In this document: in pieces, positions 30,825 through 39,689 of the stretch
Layout of the letters: every line of letters begins with the position of its first letter
How positions within the stretch are numbered: the first letter of the stretch is position 1
DNA from: AC-50 sp035640455
Lineage (GTDB): Bacteria > Actinomycetota > Thermoleophilia > Gaiellales > Gaiellaceae
Length of the DNA: 62,988 bases
Direction: 5' to 3'
Assembly: GCA_035640455.1 (NCBI GenBank)
Contig: DASQWB010000014.1
Coordinates: forward strand, 1-62,988
Notes under the pieces: model-generated
The model's input: only the letters and a program-made list of their open reading frames with translations
What the model was told of the DNA's origin: nothing
Database searches by the model: none
Made by a program: the position numbers and the translations under genes

Positions 30825-31805
30825 GTGGAGCGGCGCGCGCTCGGCGGGAGCGGCCTCGAGGTCACGCGACTGATCCTCGGGTGCGGGAACTTCGGCGGGG
30901 TCGGATCGGCGCCCGAGCTGTTCGGCCAGGGCGAGTCGCGCGAGGAAGCCGCGGCGATCATGGATGCGGCCTGGGAGGCGGGGATCACGACCTTCGACAC
31001 CGCCGACGCCTACGGCGGCGGGCGCAGCGAGACCTCCATCGGCGAGTGGCTGCGCGCGAAGGAGCCCGAGGTACGAGAGCGGATCCAGCTCTCGACGAAG
31101 GTCTACAACCCGATGGACGCGGACGCCGACTGGGGCCTGCGCCCGCGGCGGATCAAGCGGCAGCTCGAAAGCAGCCTCGAGCGGCTCGGCGTCGAGGGCG
31201 TCGACATGTACCTGGCCCATGCGCCCGACGCGACGACGCCGATCGAGTTGACCCTCGAAGCGTTCGACGAGCTCGTCCGCGCGGGCAAGGTCCGGGCGGT
31301 CGGCGCCAGCAACTACGAAGGCATCGAGCTCGAAGAGGCTCTCGAGGCGAGCGCGCGGCACGGGCTCGTCCGCTACGAGTGGGTGCAGAACTCGTATTCG
31401 CTCCTCGACCGGGTCAGCACCGAGGTCACCATCCTCCCGCTCTGCGAGGAGCACGGCCTCGGCTTCACGCCGTTCAGCCCGCTGGCCGGCGGCTGGCTGA
31501 CCGGGAAGTACCGCGAGGGCGAGCCGCCGCCGCCCGGCTCGCGGATGACGCAACGGCCGGAGGGCTACCTGCACCTCGACACGCACGCGACCTATCGCGG
31601 CCTCGAGCAGCTGGCCGAGGAGGCCGCCGCACGGGACGTCGACGCCGCGACTCTCGCGATCGCGTGGGTGCTGTCGAACCCGCAGGTGACGGCGGTGGTC
31701 GTCGGCCCGCGCCGGCCCGAGCACCTCGAGGCGGCGCGACGAGCGCTCGACCTCGACCTGGCTCCCGACGAGCGGGACGAGCTCGCCGGCCTCTTCGATC
31801 CGTAG
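30825..31805 (+). CDS. Aldo/keto reductase
   Basis: The 326-residue TIM-barrel protein shows the AKR tetrad positions: FDTADAYGGGRSE (Asp, Tyr), LSTKV (Lys) and LAHAPD (His), plus the C-terminal cofactor part GPRRPEHLEAA. It reduces carbonyls with NADPH in the cytoplasm. The substrate is unknown. GTG 30825 lies 19 nt after the ArsR stop. It begins a same-strand run with dinB and pdxH. Confidence 0.5.
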   Translation: MERRALGGSGLEVTRLILGCGNFGGVGSAPELFGQGESREEAAAIMDAAWEAGITTFDTADAYGGGRSETSIGEWLRAKEPEVRERIQLSTKVYNPMDADADWGLRPRRIKRQLESSLERLGVEGVDMYLAHAPDATTPIELTLEAFDELVRAGKVRAVGASNYEGIELEEALEASARHGLVRYEWVQNSYSLLDRVSTEVTILPLCEEHGLGFTPFSPLAGGWLTGKYREGEPPPPGSRMTQRPEGYLHLDTHATYRGLEQLAEEAAARDVDAATLAIAWVLSNPQVTAVVVGPRRPEHLEAARRALDLDLAPDERDELAGLFDP

Positions 31806-31815
31806 CCTTCGCCTG

Positions 31816-32868
31816 GTGATCGTCGCGCACCTCGACCTCGACGCCTTCTTCGCCGCCGTCGAGGAGCTCGAGGCTCCGGAGCTCCGCCGGAAGCCGCTCG
31901 TCGTCGGCGGCGACCCGCACGGCCGCGGCGTCGTCGCGACCGCGAACTACGAGGCGCGGCGCTTCGGGATCCGCTCGGCGATGAGCGCGGCCGAGGCGCT
32001 TCGCCGCTGCCCGAACGCCGTCTTCCTGCGGCCGCGGCACCACCTCTACCGCGAGTACTCGAAAGCGGTCTGGAGCACGGTCCGCGGCGTCGTCCCCACC
32101 GTCGAGCGCACCGGCCTCGACGAGGGCTACCTCGACGTCGGCGAGGTCGCGTGCGACTTCCTCGAGGCGCGCAAGATCGCCGAGGCGGTGCAGGCGGCGG
32201 TCCGCGCCGCAACCGAGCTCACCTGCTCGCTCGGGGTCGCGAGCTCGAAGGTGGTCGCCAAGATCGCGAGCGACCGGCGCAAGCCCGGCGGGCTGACGGT
32301 CGTCCCGGCGGGGCGGGAACGCGCGTTCCTCGCGTCCTTCGACGTGCGGCTGCTTCCCGGCGTCGGGCCGCGCTCGGAGGAGCGGCTGCGTGCGGCCGGC
32401 GTGACGACGATCGGCGCCCTCGCCGCGTTGCCCGACGCCGACCTGCGCCGCCTCCTGCCCGGCAAGCTCGGCCCGCTCCTTCGCGACCGCGCACGCGGGA
32501 TCGACCCGCGGCCGCTCGACCTCTCCTCGGAGCGGGTCTCGTACAGCCAAGAGGAGACGTTCGAGCGGGACGTCGCCGACCGCGAGCGGCTGCACGCCGA
32601 GCTGCGTGGGATGGCAGAGCGGCTCGGCGAGCTGCTGCGGCGCGATCGCATGAACGCCCGCACGATCACGACGAAGCTCCGCTACGGCGACTTCTCGATC
32701 CGCAGCCGCTCGACGACGCTCGCGGCCGGAACCGACGACGGCGCGACGATCGGCGACCTCGCATGCGCGCTCCTCGACCGCGCGCTCCGCGACCGGCCGG
32801 GCGCGCTCCGGCTCGTCGGGGTCGGCGTCTCGAGTCTCGAGCCGTTCCGGCAGCTGACGCTCGTGTGA
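31816..32868 (+). CDS. dinB: DNA polymerase IV (Y-family)
   Basis: The 350-residue protein is a Y-family polymerase: HLDLDAFFAAVEELEAPELR with the first catalytic aspartate, SAMSAAEALRRCP, the second acidic pair in GLDEGYLDV (Asp102, Glu103), then CSLGVASSKVVAKIASDRRK and LPGVGPRSEERLRAAGVTT. The usual serine-isoleucine before DEA is changed to GLDEG. It performs error-prone translesion synthesis. The stop overlaps the pdxH start (GTGA). Confidence 0.5.
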   Translation: MIVAHLDLDAFFAAVEELEAPELRRKPLVVGGDPHGRGVVATANYEARRFGIRSAMSAAEALRRCPNAVFLRPRHHLYREYSKAVWSTVRGVVPTVERTGLDEGYLDVGEVACDFLEARKIAEAVQAAVRAATELTCSLGVASSKVVAKIASDRRKPGGLTVVPAGRERAFLASFDVRLLPGVGPRSEERLRAAGVTTIGALAALPDADLRRLLPGKLGPLLRDRARGIDPRPLDLSSERVSYSQEETFERDVADRERLHAELRGMAERLGELLRRDRMNARTITTKLRYGDFSIRSRSTTLAAGTDDGATIGDLACALLDRALRDRPGALRLVGVGVSSLEPFRQLTLV

Positions 32869-33479
32869 CTGTCGATCCGCGAGAGCGCCGGCTCGACGAG
32901 GCGGAGGTCGATCCCGACCCGCTGCGCCAGTTCGCGCGCTGGTTCGAGGAGGCCGGCGAGGCGGGAATCCGGGCGCCCGAGGCGATGGCCGCCGCGACGG
33001 CGACGCGCGACGGCCGGCCCTCGGTGCGGATGGTGCTGCTGAAGGGCTTCGACGAGCGCGGCTTCGTCTTCTACACCGGGTACGAGAGCCGGAAGGGGCA
33101 GGAGCTGGCGGAGAACCCGCGGGCGGCGCTTCTCTTCTACTGGGACCCGCTCGGGCGGCAGGTTCGGATCGAGGGGCCGGTGGAGCGGATCGCCGAGGCC
33201 GAGTCGGAGGCGTACTTCCGCTCGCGGCCGCGCGGCGCTCAGATCAGCGCGAGCGTCTCGCGGCAGAGCCACGTCGTCGAGAGGCGCGCCGTCCTCGAGG
33301 AGGGCGTGGCCGAGCTCGAGGCCCGCGGCGGCGAGGTTCCGCGGCCGGCGACCTGGGGCGGGCTGCGCGTGAGCCCGGACACGTACGAGTTCTGGCAGCA
33401 CCGCGCGAACCGGCTCCACGACCGCCTGCGCTACCGCCGCGCCGAGGGCGGCTGGGCGATCGAGAGGCTTGGCCCGTAA
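32865..33479 (+). CDS. pdxH: Pyridoxamine 5'-phosphate oxidase
   Basis: The 204-residue split-barrel FMN protein has the PNPOx blocks MVLLKGFDERGFVFYTGYES, FYWDPLGRQVRIEGPVERI, a set ending SVSRQSHVVERRAVLEEG and the C-terminal EFWQHRANRLHDRLRYRR. It oxidises pyridoxine/pyridoxamine phosphate to PLP, the last step of vitamin B6 salvage. GTG 32865 overlaps dinB. A strong hairpin follows the stop. Confidence 0.5.
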   Translation: MTVDPRERRLDEAEVDPDPLRQFARWFEEAGEAGIRAPEAMAAATATRDGRPSVRMVLLKGFDERGFVFYTGYESRKGQELAENPRAALLFYWDPLGRQVRIEGPVERIAEAESEAYFRSRPRGAQISASVSRQSHVVERRAVLEEGVAELEARGGEVPRPATWGGLRVSPDTYEFWQHRANRLHDRLRYRRAEGGWAIERLGP

Positions 33480-33482
33480 GAG

Positions 33483-33509
33483 GGCGGCCGGCCGCGGAGG
33501 CCGGCCGCC
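33483..33509 (+). terminator. Hairpin after pdxH
   Basis: A perfect 11-bp GC stem (GGCGGCCGGCC, 33483-33493, pairing with 33499-33509) around a 5-base loop starts 3 bp after the pdxH stop. No T-run follows, as is common in high-GC actinobacteria, so it probably marks the transcript end or protects it. Confidence 0.5.
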
Positions 33510-33627
33510 TGGAGCCGCAGGCTCGGTTAGGTGGCGAGCTCCCGACGTTCCACTCTGCGGCAGCGGAACGTCGAGGACAACCCGAACCCTGGCCTTTGAC
33601 TTTTTGTATCGGCTGCCTTGTCGCCGG
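33510..33627. other. Gap between convergent pdxH and cofE
   Basis: No gene is visible. It contains a T-rich stretch (CTTTGACTTTTTG, 33595-33607) that could form part of a transcript end for either strand, and CCACTCTGCGGCAGCGGAACG-like short inverted pieces of low significance. Nothing else is supported. Confidence 0.5.
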
Positions 33628-34380
33628 CTACCCCCCCGAAGGAGGGAAATCGCCGCGGAAGAGGTCGCGCTCGGTCGGCATCACGAGGTCGCGGGCGGCG
33701 CCCTCGCCGGCGACGTCGAGGCCGCGGACGATCGCGGCCGGGACGTCGCGCGCCTTGCCGAGCACGAGCTCGGCGGCGCTGGCGATTTCGTCGGCGACTG
33801 CGATCGTCGTGGCGTGTAGCTCGTAGCCCGTCCGGTCGCGCGTTCCGCGCAGGTCGAGCAGTGTGCGGATCCCGGCCGCGCCGATCGCGACGTCGGTCGT
33901 CCCCTGCCGCCACGGACGGCCAAACGAGTCGCTGACGACGACGCCGACCGTCCGGTCGGTCCGCTCGGCGAGCCCGTCGCGGATGCGCCGCGCCGAGGCG
34001 TCCGGATCGAGCGGCAGCAACACGAGCATGCCTTCCTCCGGCGCGTTCGAGGCGTCGACTCCTGCGGAGGCGCAGACGAAGCCGTGGCGCGTCTCGGCGA
34101 TGACGAGCGGGGGCCGCGCGCGGACGATCCGCGCCGTCTCGCGGAGAATCACCTCGAGCCGCCGCGGATCCTCGCCGCCGGCGAGCTCACGCGCGCGAGA
34201 CGACGGCTCGACCTCGTCCAGGCGCACGGTCCGTCCCTCCGCCTTGGACACGACTTTCTGTGCCACGACGACAACGTCACCGTCTTCGAAGGCCGCGGCC
34301 TCGGCGAGCAGCGCGGCGAGGTCGTCGCCGGGGCCGACCTCCGGGATCCCCTCGACGGGGATCACCCGCAGCTCGGTCAC
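33628..34380 (-). CDS. cofE: Coenzyme F420-0:L-glutamate ligase
   Basis: The 250-residue protein has the CofE/FbiB signature: VIPVEGIPEVGPGDDLAALL, VVVVAQKVVSKAEGRTVRL, the long block VVVSDSFGRPWRQGTTDVAI and the end LVMPTERDLFRG. It adds glutamates to F420-0 with GTP. It lacks the C-terminal nitroreductase-like domain of mycobacterial FbiB, so it is of the stand-alone archaeal CofE type. It overlaps npdG by 4 nt (GTGA). Confidence 0.5.
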   Translation of the reverse strand: MTELRVIPVEGIPEVGPGDDLAALLAEAAAFEDGDVVVVAQKVVSKAEGRTVRLDEVEPSSRARELAGGEDPRRLEVILRETARIVRARPPLVIAETRHGFVCASAGVDASNAPEEGMLVLLPLDPDASARRIRDGLAERTDRTVGVVVSDSFGRPWRQGTTDVAIGAAGIRTLLDLRGTRDRTGYELHATTIAVADEIASAAELVLGKARDVPAAIVRGLDVAGEGAARDLVMPTERDLFRGDFPPSGG

Positions 34381-34997
34381 GGGACGCCGGTCAGGCGCAG
34401 GCCTGCGACGGCGCGGTAGCGCCGGTTCACATGCAGGATCACGGCCGTCATGCCCTCGAGGGCGCGCGCGTTCTCGAGCGGGCCCGCGTCGAGGGCGCGA
34501 CCGGCGACGAGGCCCTGCGCGAGCTCGAGCGCGAGTTCCTTCGCGCGGGGGTCGCTCCCACAGATGAGGGCGTCCTGATCCGGCGGCTCGGGGTGGGCAA
34601 GGTGCGCGGCGGGAACGGCCTGCAGACCCGACGCGACGGGTCCCGCGACGAGCGCGGCCACGTCCTCGGCGATCGAGCCCTCGTTCCGCGCCGGCAGGAC
34701 GCCCCGGTCGGTGAAGCGGAGGTCGCTGGCGACGCACAAGACGGGCGTCTCGCCGATCGCGTCCGCGAGTTCGCGCGCGGTGTCCACGGCCGCCGAGGAC
34801 TGCACCGCGAGGACGACGAGGTCGACGCCGCTGACGACCTCCGCGTTCGTCCCGCCCGCGACGCCGATCACCGCCGCACGCTCCTGCGCCCGTGCGGCGT
34901 CGCGGGAGCCGATCGCCACCTCGTGCCCGAGGTCGCGGAGCCGCGGCGCGAGCGCCCGGCCGAAGCTGCCGGTGCCGCCGACGACCGCAACCTTCAC
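34377..34997 (-). CDS. npdG: NADPH-dependent F420 reductase
   Basis: The 206-residue protein begins with the Rossmann motif VAVVGGTGSFGRALAPRLRD, then VAIGSRDAARAQ, DLVVLAVQSS and DLRFTDRG, matching F420:NADPH oxidoreductase. It reduces F420 with NADPH, supplying the cofactor for enzymes such as the LLM and PPOX proteins at 3.1-4.3 kb. Its presence between cofD and cofE is consistent with joint expression. Both ends overlap neighbours by 4 nt. Confidence 0.5.
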   Translation of the reverse strand: MKVAVVGGTGSFGRALAPRLRDLGHEVAIGSRDAARAQERAAVIGVAGGTNAEVVSGVDLVVLAVQSSAAVDTARELADAIGETPVLCVASDLRFTDRGVLPARNEGSIAEDVAALVAGPVASGLQAVPAAHLAHPEPPDQDALICGSDPRAKELALELAQGLVAGRALDAGPLENARALEGMTAVILHVNRRYRAVAGLRLTGVP

Positions 34998-35929
34998 GCG
35001 AGCGCCCCGGCGGCGTCGAGGGCCGCCTCCGCGAGGCGGCGGCGCGCGTCCGCGTCGCGCATGAGCGTCTTCGTCACGACCGGACGGACGCCGCGCTCGG
35101 CCACCTCCGCCGCGCCCGGCTCGTCCGCCGCGTCTATCACGAGCGCGTCGATCAGGCCCTCGTAGCAGCCGGCGACGTGGGCGGGGCCGGTGCCGCCGGC
35201 GAGGCGCGCCAGCATCCTGTCGGCCGGGCCCTTCACGGACTTGCCGCCGATGAGCGGGCTGACGGCCACCGCCGGGACGCGGCGACGCTTTAGGGCGGCG
35301 CGGATCTCCGCCACGGCCAGGATCGGCCCGATGCTCACGAAGGGGTTGCTCGGCGCGATCAGGAGGAGGTCGGCGCCGTCGATCGCCTCGACCACACCGG
35401 GAGAAGGGCGGGCGGTCTCCGCTCCCGCGAAACGCACGCCGTCGACCTCGTCGCGGTGCCCGCGCGCGACGAACCACTCCTCGAGCGAGAAGCTGCCGGC
35501 CGGGGTGTCGATCCAGGTGCGAAGGAGGTCGTCGGTCGCGGGGAGCAGCATCGCCTCGACGCCGAGCGCGCGCGCCAGCCGGGCCGTCACCGACGAGAGC
35601 GGCTCGCCCGCCCGGAGCGCGTCCGTCCGGACGAGGTGGAGCCCGATGTCGCGGTCGCCGAGCCGGAACCACGTCTCGCCGCCGAGCTCGCCGACGGTCT
35701 CGAGCGCGTGCCACGTCTCCCCGGCCCGCCCCCAGCCGCGCTCCTCGTCGTTCCGGCCGGACAGCGCGTAGAGGACGCTGTCCAGATCGGGCGAGACGTG
35801 CAGGCCGAGGAGCTCGAGGTCGTCCCCGACGTTCGCGACCACGGTCACGTCCGCGGGCGCGACGGCGTCCACGACCCCACGGACGAACCGTCCGCCGCCG
35901 ACGCCGCCCGAGAGGACGACGGTCTTCAC
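34994..35929 (-). CDS. cofD: 2-phospho-L-lactate transferase (CofD/FbiA)
   Basis: The 311-residue protein has the signature TVVLSGGVGGGRFVRG, VANVGDDLELLGLHVSPDLD, LYALSG, EWFVARGHRDEV, LLIAPSNPFVSIGPILAV and SPLIGGKSVKGPADRMLA. It transfers the phospholactyl (or phosphoenolpyruvyl) moiety to Fo, giving (dehydro)F420-0. It is the second gene of the cof operon and overlaps cofC and npdG by 4 nt each. Confidence 0.5.
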   Translation of the reverse strand: MKTVVLSGGVGGGRFVRGVVDAVAPADVTVVANVGDDLELLGLHVSPDLDSVLYALSGRNDEERGWGRAGETWHALETVGELGGETWFRLGDRDIGLHLVRTDALRAGEPLSSVTARLARALGVEAMLLPATDDLLRTWIDTPAGSFSLEEWFVARGHRDEVDGVRFAGAETARPSPGVVEAIDGADLLLIAPSNPFVSIGPILAVAEIRAALKRRRVPAVAVSPLIGGKSVKGPADRMLARLAGGTGPAHVAGCYEGLIDALVIDAADEPGAAEVAERGVRPVVTKTLMRDADARRRLAEAALDAAGALA

Positions 35930-36525
35930 GCGACGCGGGCCAGGCCGGCCATGGCGAGCGCCATCTGCGTCCGCGGGCCGGCGCGCTCCTCGAGGCGGCG
36001 GAGGTCGTCGAGCGTGTCGACGTCGTCGGCGAGGTTCGGGTGGTCGACGGTGACGGCCCGTACGGGCAGCGCGAGAAAGCGCTCGGCGCTCCCCGGACCG
36101 TAGAGCGGCCGGAAGAGACGCGGGTCGGCGAGCGCGAGCGCGTTCGTCGTCCCGTCGGCGGCAGGCGCGAGCGCGAGGCCGCGGCGCGGGAGCGCGCGCA
36201 GGAGCCCACGCAGGTCGTCCGGGACGACGCAGGGCAGGTCGGCGTTCACGATCGCGACCGGCCGCGAGTCGAGCCGCGCGAGCGCCAACGCGACAGCCGC
36301 GCCCTGGCCCCGCGGCAGGCCCGCGACGACGCCGGCGCCCACCTCGGCGGCGACGTGCGCCGCGGCCTCGTCGTCGCTCGCGAGCGTCGTCGGCGCGACG
36401 GCGACGCAGGCGCTCAAGACGTCGGCGAGCATCGCCAGGCCGAGCGCGATCCGGGCCTGCGGTGTGGCCGGAGCGAGGCGCCGCTTTCCCTCGGCGCCCC
36501 GGAAGGGAACGAGGATCGCCGCCAT
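35926..36525 (-). CDS. cofC: 2-phospho-L-lactate guanylyltransferase (CofC/FbiD)
   Basis: The 199-residue nucleotidyltransferase shows ILVPFRGAEGKRRLAP near the start, LPRGQGAAVALAL, VNADLPCVVPDDLRGLL and PAADGTTNALALADP. It activates 2-phospholactate or PEP with GTP for CofD. It is the first gene of the cofC-cofD-npdG-cofE run and diverges from the PolX-like gene with only 20 bp between the starts. fbiC is not in the window. Confidence 0.5.
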   Translation of the reverse strand: MAAILVPFRGAEGKRRLAPATPQARIALGLAMLADVLSACVAVAPTTLASDDEAAAHVAAEVGAGVVAGLPRGQGAAVALALARLDSRPVAIVNADLPCVVPDDLRGLLRALPRRGLALAPAADGTTNALALADPRLFRPLYGPGSAERFLALPVRAVTVDHPNLADDVDTLDDLRRLEERAGPRTQMALAMAGLARVA

Positions 36526-36545
36526 GCGGGGAGACTATCGCCGTC

Positions 36546-38189
36546 GTGAGCGCTTCCCGAAACCTCGACAACGCCGCGATCGCCGAACGACTCGAAGCGT
36601 TCTCCACACTCCTCGACCTCGCGGGGGCCGGCTACTACAGCGCCCGCGCCTACCGGCGGGCAGCGGAGCTCATCCGCGGCACGAACGCTCCGGTGGCCGA
36701 GCTCGTCCGGGCTGGGCGGGTGCGGGAGCTACGCGGGATCGGGGCCGGCATCGAGGCGCGGCTGCGGGAACTCGTGGAGACGGGCGAGATCGCCGAGTTG
36801 CGCGAGCTCGAGCGAGAGGTCGAGCCGGAGCTCGTCGGCCTGGGCCGCTTCGTCGGTCTCGCACCGAAGCGGATGATCGAGATCGGCCGGAGGCTCGGCG
36901 TGCGCAGCGCCGAGGAGCTCCGGGCCGCTGCGGCCGAGGGGCGGCTGCGCGAGGTGCCCGGGATCGGCGCTGCGACGGAGGCGAAGCTGCTGGAGCGGCT
37001 GAGCCGCGAGGAGCCGCCGCGCGCCGCGCGGCCGCTGCTCCTGAATCGGGCCCGCGCGCTCCTCGAGCCGATCGCGGAGGCGCTCGACGCAGAGGTGGCG
37101 GGAGACGCGCGGCGCTGGCGCGACGAGAACGAGTTCTTCGCGGTCGTGTGCGCGGCGGAGCGGCCCGAGGCGGTGCTCGACGCCTTCGCGGCGCTGCCGG
37201 CGATCCTCGCGATCGTCGAGCGGACGGAGCGGCGCGCGGTCGGCGCGACCGTCGAGGGCGTCCCCGTCGAGCTCGTCGTCGCCGAGCCGGCGCGCTTCGG
37301 CACGGAGCTCGTGCGGGCGACGGGGTCGGAGGCGTACGTCGAGGGGCTCGGAGCCCTTCCGGACGCGGCCGCAGAGGAGGCCGTCTACCGCGGGCTCGGG
37401 CTCCCGTGGGTGCCGCCCGAGCTGAGGGAGGCGCCGTTCCGCGGCGCGCCGCCGCCGCTCGTCGAGCTCGCCGACGTGCGCGGCGACCTGCACATGCACA
37501 CGACCTGGTCGGACGGGCGCGCCTCGGTCGAAGAGATGGCGCGCGCCGCCCGTGACCTCGGCTACGCCTACGTCGCGATCTGCGACCACACGACGAACGT
37601 GCGCGTCGTGCCGGGGCTGGACGCGGACGCGCTCCGGCGGCAGGGCGAGGAGGTCGCCGCAGCGAACGAGGCGCTCGAGCCCTTCCGCGTCCTCCGCGGG
37701 ACCGAGTGCGACATCCGTGCCGACGGGTCACTCGACCTCCCGGACGACGTCCTCGCCGAGCTCGACTGGGTGCAGCTCAGCCTCCACGCCGGCCAGCGTG
37801 GCGGCCGGGAGGAGCTGACGCGCAAGGTCACGGAGGCGATGCGGCATCCCGCCGTCCGCTGCCTCAGCCACCCGAAGGGCCGGATCATCAACCACCGCCC
37901 GGAGAACGCGCTCGACCTCGACGCGGTCTGCGAGGTGGCGCTCGAGACCGGAGTCGCCTTGGAGGTGAACGGGCTACCCGATCGGCTCGACCTGCGCGGC
38001 GAGCACGTGCGGCGGGCGGTGGAGGCGGGCGTGCCGATCACGTGCTCGACCGATGCGCACTCGCTCGCGGGGCTCGGGAACATGCAGCTCGCGATCGCGA
38101 CCGCCCGACGGGGGTGGGCCCGCGCGGCGGACGTCCTCAACACGCGGCCGCTCGAGGAGATCCTTAACGGGCGCCTCACGACGCGCTGA
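36546..38189 (+). CDS. PolX/PHP-domain protein with degenerate polymerase site
   Basis: The 547-residue protein has the PolX layout: N-terminal HhH modules (ELRGIGAGIEARLRELVETG, about 63-80; VPGIGAATEAKLLERL, about 138-155), a polymerase-beta-like core, and a PHP domain from about residue 315 (DLHMHTTWSDG, CDHTTN, GTECDIRADG, SLHAG, SHPKGRIINHRP, STDAH). The PHP metal ligands are intact. In the core, the expected GDIDVLV-type catalytic aspartates are replaced (AGDARRWRDENEFFAVV), and VDLVV by VELVV, so polymerase activity is probably lost. It may act as a PHP exonuclease or phosphoesterase in repair. Confidence 0.5.
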   Translation: MSASRNLDNAAIAERLEAFSTLLDLAGAGYYSARAYRRAAELIRGTNAPVAELVRAGRVRELRGIGAGIEARLRELVETGEIAELRELEREVEPELVGLGRFVGLAPKRMIEIGRRLGVRSAEELRAAAAEGRLREVPGIGAATEAKLLERLSREEPPRAARPLLLNRARALLEPIAEALDAEVAGDARRWRDENEFFAVVCAAERPEAVLDAFAALPAILAIVERTERRAVGATVEGVPVELVVAEPARFGTELVRATGSEAYVEGLGALPDAAAEEAVYRGLGLPWVPPELREAPFRGAPPPLVELADVRGDLHMHTTWSDGRASVEEMARAARDLGYAYVAICDHTTNVRVVPGLDADALRRQGEEVAAANEALEPFRVLRGTECDIRADGSLDLPDDVLAELDWVQLSLHAGQRGGREELTRKVTEAMRHPAVRCLSHPKGRIINHRPENALDLDAVCEVALETGVALEVNGLPDRLDLRGEHVRRAVEAGVPITCSTDAHSLAGLGNMQLAIATARRGWARAADVLNTRPLEEILNGRLTTR

Positions 38190-38213
38190 CAACCGTGAGC
38201 TAGCGTCCACGGA

Positions 38214-39689
38214 GTGAAGCTCGCGGTCGCCGCCGCTCTGGCCGCCGTAGTCTGCTGCGGCACGGGCGACGCCGCGCTTCCCGGCGCGAACGGCCGGATC
38301 GTCTTCGCCCAGAGCGTGGCACCCGAGTGGGGATGGCGGTTGAACCAGGGGTCGTTCCTCTGCGCCGCCTCCCCCAATGGAACGCGGTTCCAGCGTCTGA
38401 GCGTCGCGCACTGGAACGCGGTCTGGGCGCCGGACGGGCGCATCGCCTACGGGCCGATCGGGGCCGAGCCGCCGGAGATCGTCGTGGCGGGCCCGAACGG
38501 CGAGGATCCGCGTATCGTCGCCACCGGGAGCTGGCCCGCCTGGTCGCCCGACGGCAAGCACCTCGCCTTCGTGTCGCATGAGCCCGGCGGCGCCGCGATC
38601 GCCGTCGTCTCCGACGACGGGAGCGACAGGCGGCTCGTCACGAGCCCGCGCTTCGGCGTCTCCTCCCCCGCGTGGTCGCCGTCGGGCGACGAGATCGCCT
38701 TCGTCGGGGCCGAGTACGGAAGCGCGGACAGCGGCTCGATCCACGTTGTGGGCACGGACGGATCGCGAGAGCGCGTCCTCACGGGGCTCGGCAGCTACGC
38801 CTCGCTCGAATGGTCGCCCGACGGGACGCGCATCCTCGTCTCGGGCCCGACCGGCATTCGCATCGTCGACGCGGCCGGCGGCGACACGCGGTTGCTGCTA
38901 GCCGGCACGGAGGCGACGTGGTCGCCGGACGGGACTCAGGTCGCCGTCGTGCGCGGCCGCCAGCTCGTGGTCGCACGTGCAGACGGAACCGACGCGCGGG
39001 TCATCAGCGACGTGCCGGACGCGCTGGACTCGACGCCGCGATGGCTGACGAAGGCGCAGGACCGCTCGAGCGCGAGCGGGACGTGCGACAACGCCGTCGT
39101 CCAGGCGGGGCTCGTCACGGGAACCGACGGCCCCGACACGTTCTTCGTCACCGCCGGCGACGTCCATCTCCGTGCGCTCGGCGGCGACGACGCGGCGTTT
39201 GTGCGCGTGGAGAGCACGGCGCGGCTCGACGAGCGACTCGACATGGGCGCCGGGAGCGATTCGGTCTGGCTGTCGGGCGTGCGCGGCATCGTCGATCTAG
39301 GCCCGGGCGAGGACAGCTTCGACGGCGTGGGCGGGCGCGGAGGACAGGTGGTGCACGGCGGCGCCAGCGCCGACTTCATCCGCGGCGGCTGGGGAAGCGA
39401 TCGGCTCTTCGGTGGCCCCGGGAACGACGAGCTGAGGGGCGTGAGCGGCGCCAACAGCCTCTTCGGCGGCGCAGGCGACGACTTCCTCTCCGGCCGCGAC
39501 TCCGGGAAGCCGCAGCTCCTCGACGGCGGCCCGGGCGAGGACACGCTCCGCGGGGGCCGGAGCCGCGACCGCATCTTCGCGCGCGACGGCGACGCGGACA
39601 CGATCGTCTGCGGAGCCGGCCGCGACACCGTCCACGTCGACCGGCTCGATACCTGGACCAGCGACTGCGACCGGATCGTCCGCTTCTAA
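38214..39689 (+). CDS. Secreted TolB-like propeller plus RTX-repeat protein
   Basis: The 491-residue protein has an N-terminal signal peptide (KLAVAAALAAVVCCGTGDA), a beta-propeller built of TolB/WD40-like PD40 repeats (WSPDGKHLAFVS, WSPSGDEIAFVG, WSPDGTRILVSG) up to about residue 280, and a C-terminal RTX/hemolysin-type calcium-binding repeat array (GSDRLFGGPGNDELRG, SLFGGAGDDFLSG, LLDGGPGEDTLRG). RTX repeats bind Ca2+ outside the cell. It is likely an adhesive or scaffold surface protein. Its stop overlaps the convergent small gene by 4 nt. Confidence 0.5.
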   Translation: MKLAVAAALAAVVCCGTGDAALPGANGRIVFAQSVAPEWGWRLNQGSFLCAASPNGTRFQRLSVAHWNAVWAPDGRIAYGPIGAEPPEIVVAGPNGEDPRIVATGSWPAWSPDGKHLAFVSHEPGGAAIAVVSDDGSDRRLVTSPRFGVSSPAWSPSGDEIAFVGAEYGSADSGSIHVVGTDGSRERVLTGLGSYASLEWSPDGTRILVSGPTGIRIVDAAGGDTRLLLAGTEATWSPDGTQVAVVRGRQLVVARADGTDARVISDVPDALDSTPRWLTKAQDRSSASGTCDNAVVQAGLVTGTDGPDTFFVTAGDVHLRALGGDDAAFVRVESTARLDERLDMGAGSDSVWLSGVRGIVDLGPGEDSFDGVGGRGGQVVHGGASADFIRGGWGSDRLFGGPGNDELRGVSGANSLFGGAGDDFLSGRDSGKPQLLDGGPGEDTLRGGRSRDRIFARDGDADTIVCGAGRDTVHVDRLDTWTSDCDRIVRF

